Origin: Desulfurococcaceae archaeon
Lineage (GTDB): Archaea > Thermoproteota > Thermoprotei_A > Sulfolobales > Desulfurococcaceae
Direction: 5' to 3'
Length of the DNA: 6,613 bases
Assembly: GCA_020832865.1 (NCBI GenBank)
Contig: JAJHRJ010000026.1
Location: 1 to 6,613 of the forward strand
Part shown: piece after piece, positions 5,197 through 6,613 of the stretch
How the letters are laid out: each line of letters opens with the position of its first letter
How positions within the stretch are numbered: the stretch's first letter is position 1
Translations under genes and position numbers: made by a program
The notes under the pieces: model-generated
What the model saw: the letters and a program-made list of their open reading frames with translations, nothing else
The model's database searches: none
Told to the model about the DNA's origin: nothing

Positions 5197-6613
5197 GTGG
5201 CTGCAGAGCCTACTGGAATACCTGTTTTAATACTAAAAGAGGGGACTCAGCGCACAGCGGGTAGAGATGCTGTTAGAGTAAATATACTAGCAGCGAGAGC
5301 TGTAGCGGAAATGGTTAAGACGACTTATGGTCCTAAAGGAATGGATAAAATGCTAGTAGATACTCTAGGCGATGTCACAATCACTAATGACGGTGCTACC
5401 ATACTAGACAAGGCTGAAATACAGCACCCAGCAGCGAAAATGCTTGTTCACGTAGCTAAGAGCCAGGACAGTGAGGTAGGTGATGGAACAAAGAGAGCAG
5501 TTATACTTGCTGGAGAGCTACTAAAGTACGCGGAGGAGCTTCTTAACAAGAACATTCACCCGACAGTAATCATATCAGGCTACAGGAAAGCTATGGAGGA
5601 GGCTTTAAGACTACTCGAGGAGATAGCAATACCAATTGACATTAACGATGAGGAAACTCTTAAGAAAGTAGCTAGAACAGCTCTAACTAGTAAAGCTGTA
5701 CACGATGCCCGAGAATACCTCGCTGAGTTAGCAGTAAAAGCCGTTAAATACATAGCTGAGCAGCGAGGTGATAAAGTTTACATTGACACTGACAACGTGC
5801 AGGTTATCAAGAAGTACGGAGGCTCATTAATGGATACTCAACTAGTACACGGCATAATACTAGACAAAGAGGTTGTTCACCCAGGTATGCCTAAGAGAGT
5901 TGAAAACGCGAAAATAGCCCTCCTAGATGCACCACTAGAAATAGAGAAACCTGAAATAGATGCTGAGATTAGAATTAGCGATCCCACGCAGTTAAAGGCC
6001 TTCCTCCAGCAAGAAGAGGAGATATTATCTAAGCTAGTCGACAAGATTACTGAAGTAGGCGCTAATGTTGTTATAACACAGAAAGGTATTGACGAGGTTG
6101 CTCAGCACTTTCTCGCAAAGAAGGGTATTTTAGCTGTGAGGAGAGTTAAGAGGAGTGACCTTGAGAAGCTAGAGAGAGCAACTGGAGGCAGAATAGTTAG
6201 TAGTATAGAGGACTTAAAACCAGAAGATCTAGGTTACGCGGCTTTAGTTGAAGAGAGGAAGATTGGAGAAGACAAGATGGTGTTTATTGAGGGCTGTAAG
6301 AACCCGAAGTCTGTAAGTGTACTCCTAAGAGGTGGACTAGAGAGGCTCGTAGACGAGGCAGAGCGTAGTTTAAGAGATGCTCTCTCAGCAGTGGCGGATG
6401 CTATTCGCGATGGTAAAGTAGTAGTGGGTGGTGGAGCTATTGAAGTTGAGCTCGCTAAGTACCTGAGAAGATTTGCTGTTAAAACTGGTGGTAAAGAGCA
6501 ATTAGCAATTGAGGCTTTCGCAAAAGCTCTTGAGGGTCTTGTAGTAGCACTTGTAGAAAACGCTGGTTTAGACACTGTTGAAATGCTCATGAAGCTGAGA
6601 AGCTCTCATGAGA
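5197..6613 (+). CDS. ths: Thermosome subunit (group II chaperonin), C-terminus cut by the window edge
   Basis: The first 472 residues of an archaeal CCT/TRiC-type chaperonin, an ATP-driven double-ring foldase in the cytosol; full length is usually about 545-555. Landmarks: [12 protein letters not shown] (43-54), ITNDGATIL (62-70; Asp65), [17 protein letters not shown] (93-109), the lid-bearing apical domain (about 215-370, with [27 protein letters not shown]), the hydrolytic aspartate Asp394 in SLRDALSA, the ATP loop [15 protein letters not shown] (409-423) and the equatorial stretch [21 protein letters not shown] (439-459). Residues GDGTKR, in place of the commoner GDGTTT, recall beta-type crenarchaeal subunits as I remember them, so a beta subunit is likely but not proven. 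The GTG start directly follows an in-frame TAA. It has its own TATA box and is divergent from tfe. No frameshift or stop is seen up to the edge. Confidence 0.97.
   Translation, partial: MAAEPTGIPVLILKEGTQRTAGRDAVRVNILAARAVAEMVKTTYGPKGMDKMLVDTLGDVTITNDGATILDKAEIQHPAAKMLVHVAKSQDSEVGDGTKRAVILAGELLKYAEELLNKNIHPTVIISGYRKAMEEALRLLEEIAIPIDINDEETLKKVARTALTSKAVHDAREYLAELAVKAVKYIAEQRGDKVYIDTDNVQVIKKYGGSLMDTQLVHGIILDKEVVHPGMPKRVENAKIALLDAPLEIEKPEIDAEIRISDPTQLKAFLQQEEEILSKLVDKITEVGANVVITQKGIDEVAQHFLAKKGILAVRRVKRSDLEKLERATGGRIVSSIEDLKPEDLGYAALVEERKIGEDKMVFIEGCKNPKSVSVLLRGGLERLVDEAERSLRDALSAVADAIRDGKVVVGGGAIEVELAKYLRRFAVKTGGKEQLAIEAFAKALEGLVVALVENAGLDTVEMLMKLRSSHE

Noticed and set aside
6234..6590. 118-codon minus-strand open frame inside the thermosome gene
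   Set aside because: The plus strand encodes conserved chaperonin motifs throughout; the minus frame is a low-complexity Ser/Ala/Thr-rich shadow.

Overview
The window looks like chromosomal DNA of a hyperthermophilic crenarchaeote (Thermoproteota), probably near the Desulfurococcales. The evidence is archaeal information-processing genes (S17e, TFE-alpha, a group II chaperonin), a CCA-less tRNA, TTTATATA-type promoters, Shine-Dalgarno sequences of the (A)GGTGA type, and many GTG/TTG start codons. The species cannot be named from this sequence.

Layout: (1) Bases 1-89, minus strand, are the first 29 codons of ribosomal protein S17e, with its own TATA box and ribosome binding site. (2) Bases 90-518 hold no intact gene. 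They contain hairpins and a short out-of-style open frame on the minus strand, which I read, with low confidence, as the worn remnant of an IS200/IS605-type (TnpB) element. (3) Bases 519-1787, plus strand, encode S-adenosylhomocysteine hydrolase. It converges on (4) a minus-strand tRNA with a CAU anticodon (1792-1865), leaving only a 4-base gap. (5) Bases 1929-4983 are a tight four-gene minus-strand cluster, read from right to left: transcription factor E alpha, a C5-cytosine DNA methyltransferase, a small SPOUT-like protein often mis-named RecB-family nuclease, and a thioredoxin reductase-like flavoprotein. (6) Diverging from it, bases 5197-6613 on the plus strand carry the first 472 codons of a thermosome (group II chaperonin) subunit that runs off the window.

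Functionally this is mostly housekeeping DNA: translation (S17e, tRNA), transcription initiation (TFE), protein folding (thermosome), redox (TrxB-like) and methyl metabolism. Two putative SAM-dependent methyltransferases lie near the enzyme that clears their product SAH, but on opposite strands, so the link is thematic only. The most unusual point is a DNA cytosine methyltransferase, with no restriction enzyme in view, lodged between a general transcription factor gene and an RNA-methyltransferase-like gene. Smaller points are a TFE zinc ribbon lacking its fourth cysteine, the Ile2-versus-Met identity of the tRNA, and the decayed element in the first intergenic region. I found no clear new multi-gene defence system, CRISPR array or intact transposon.
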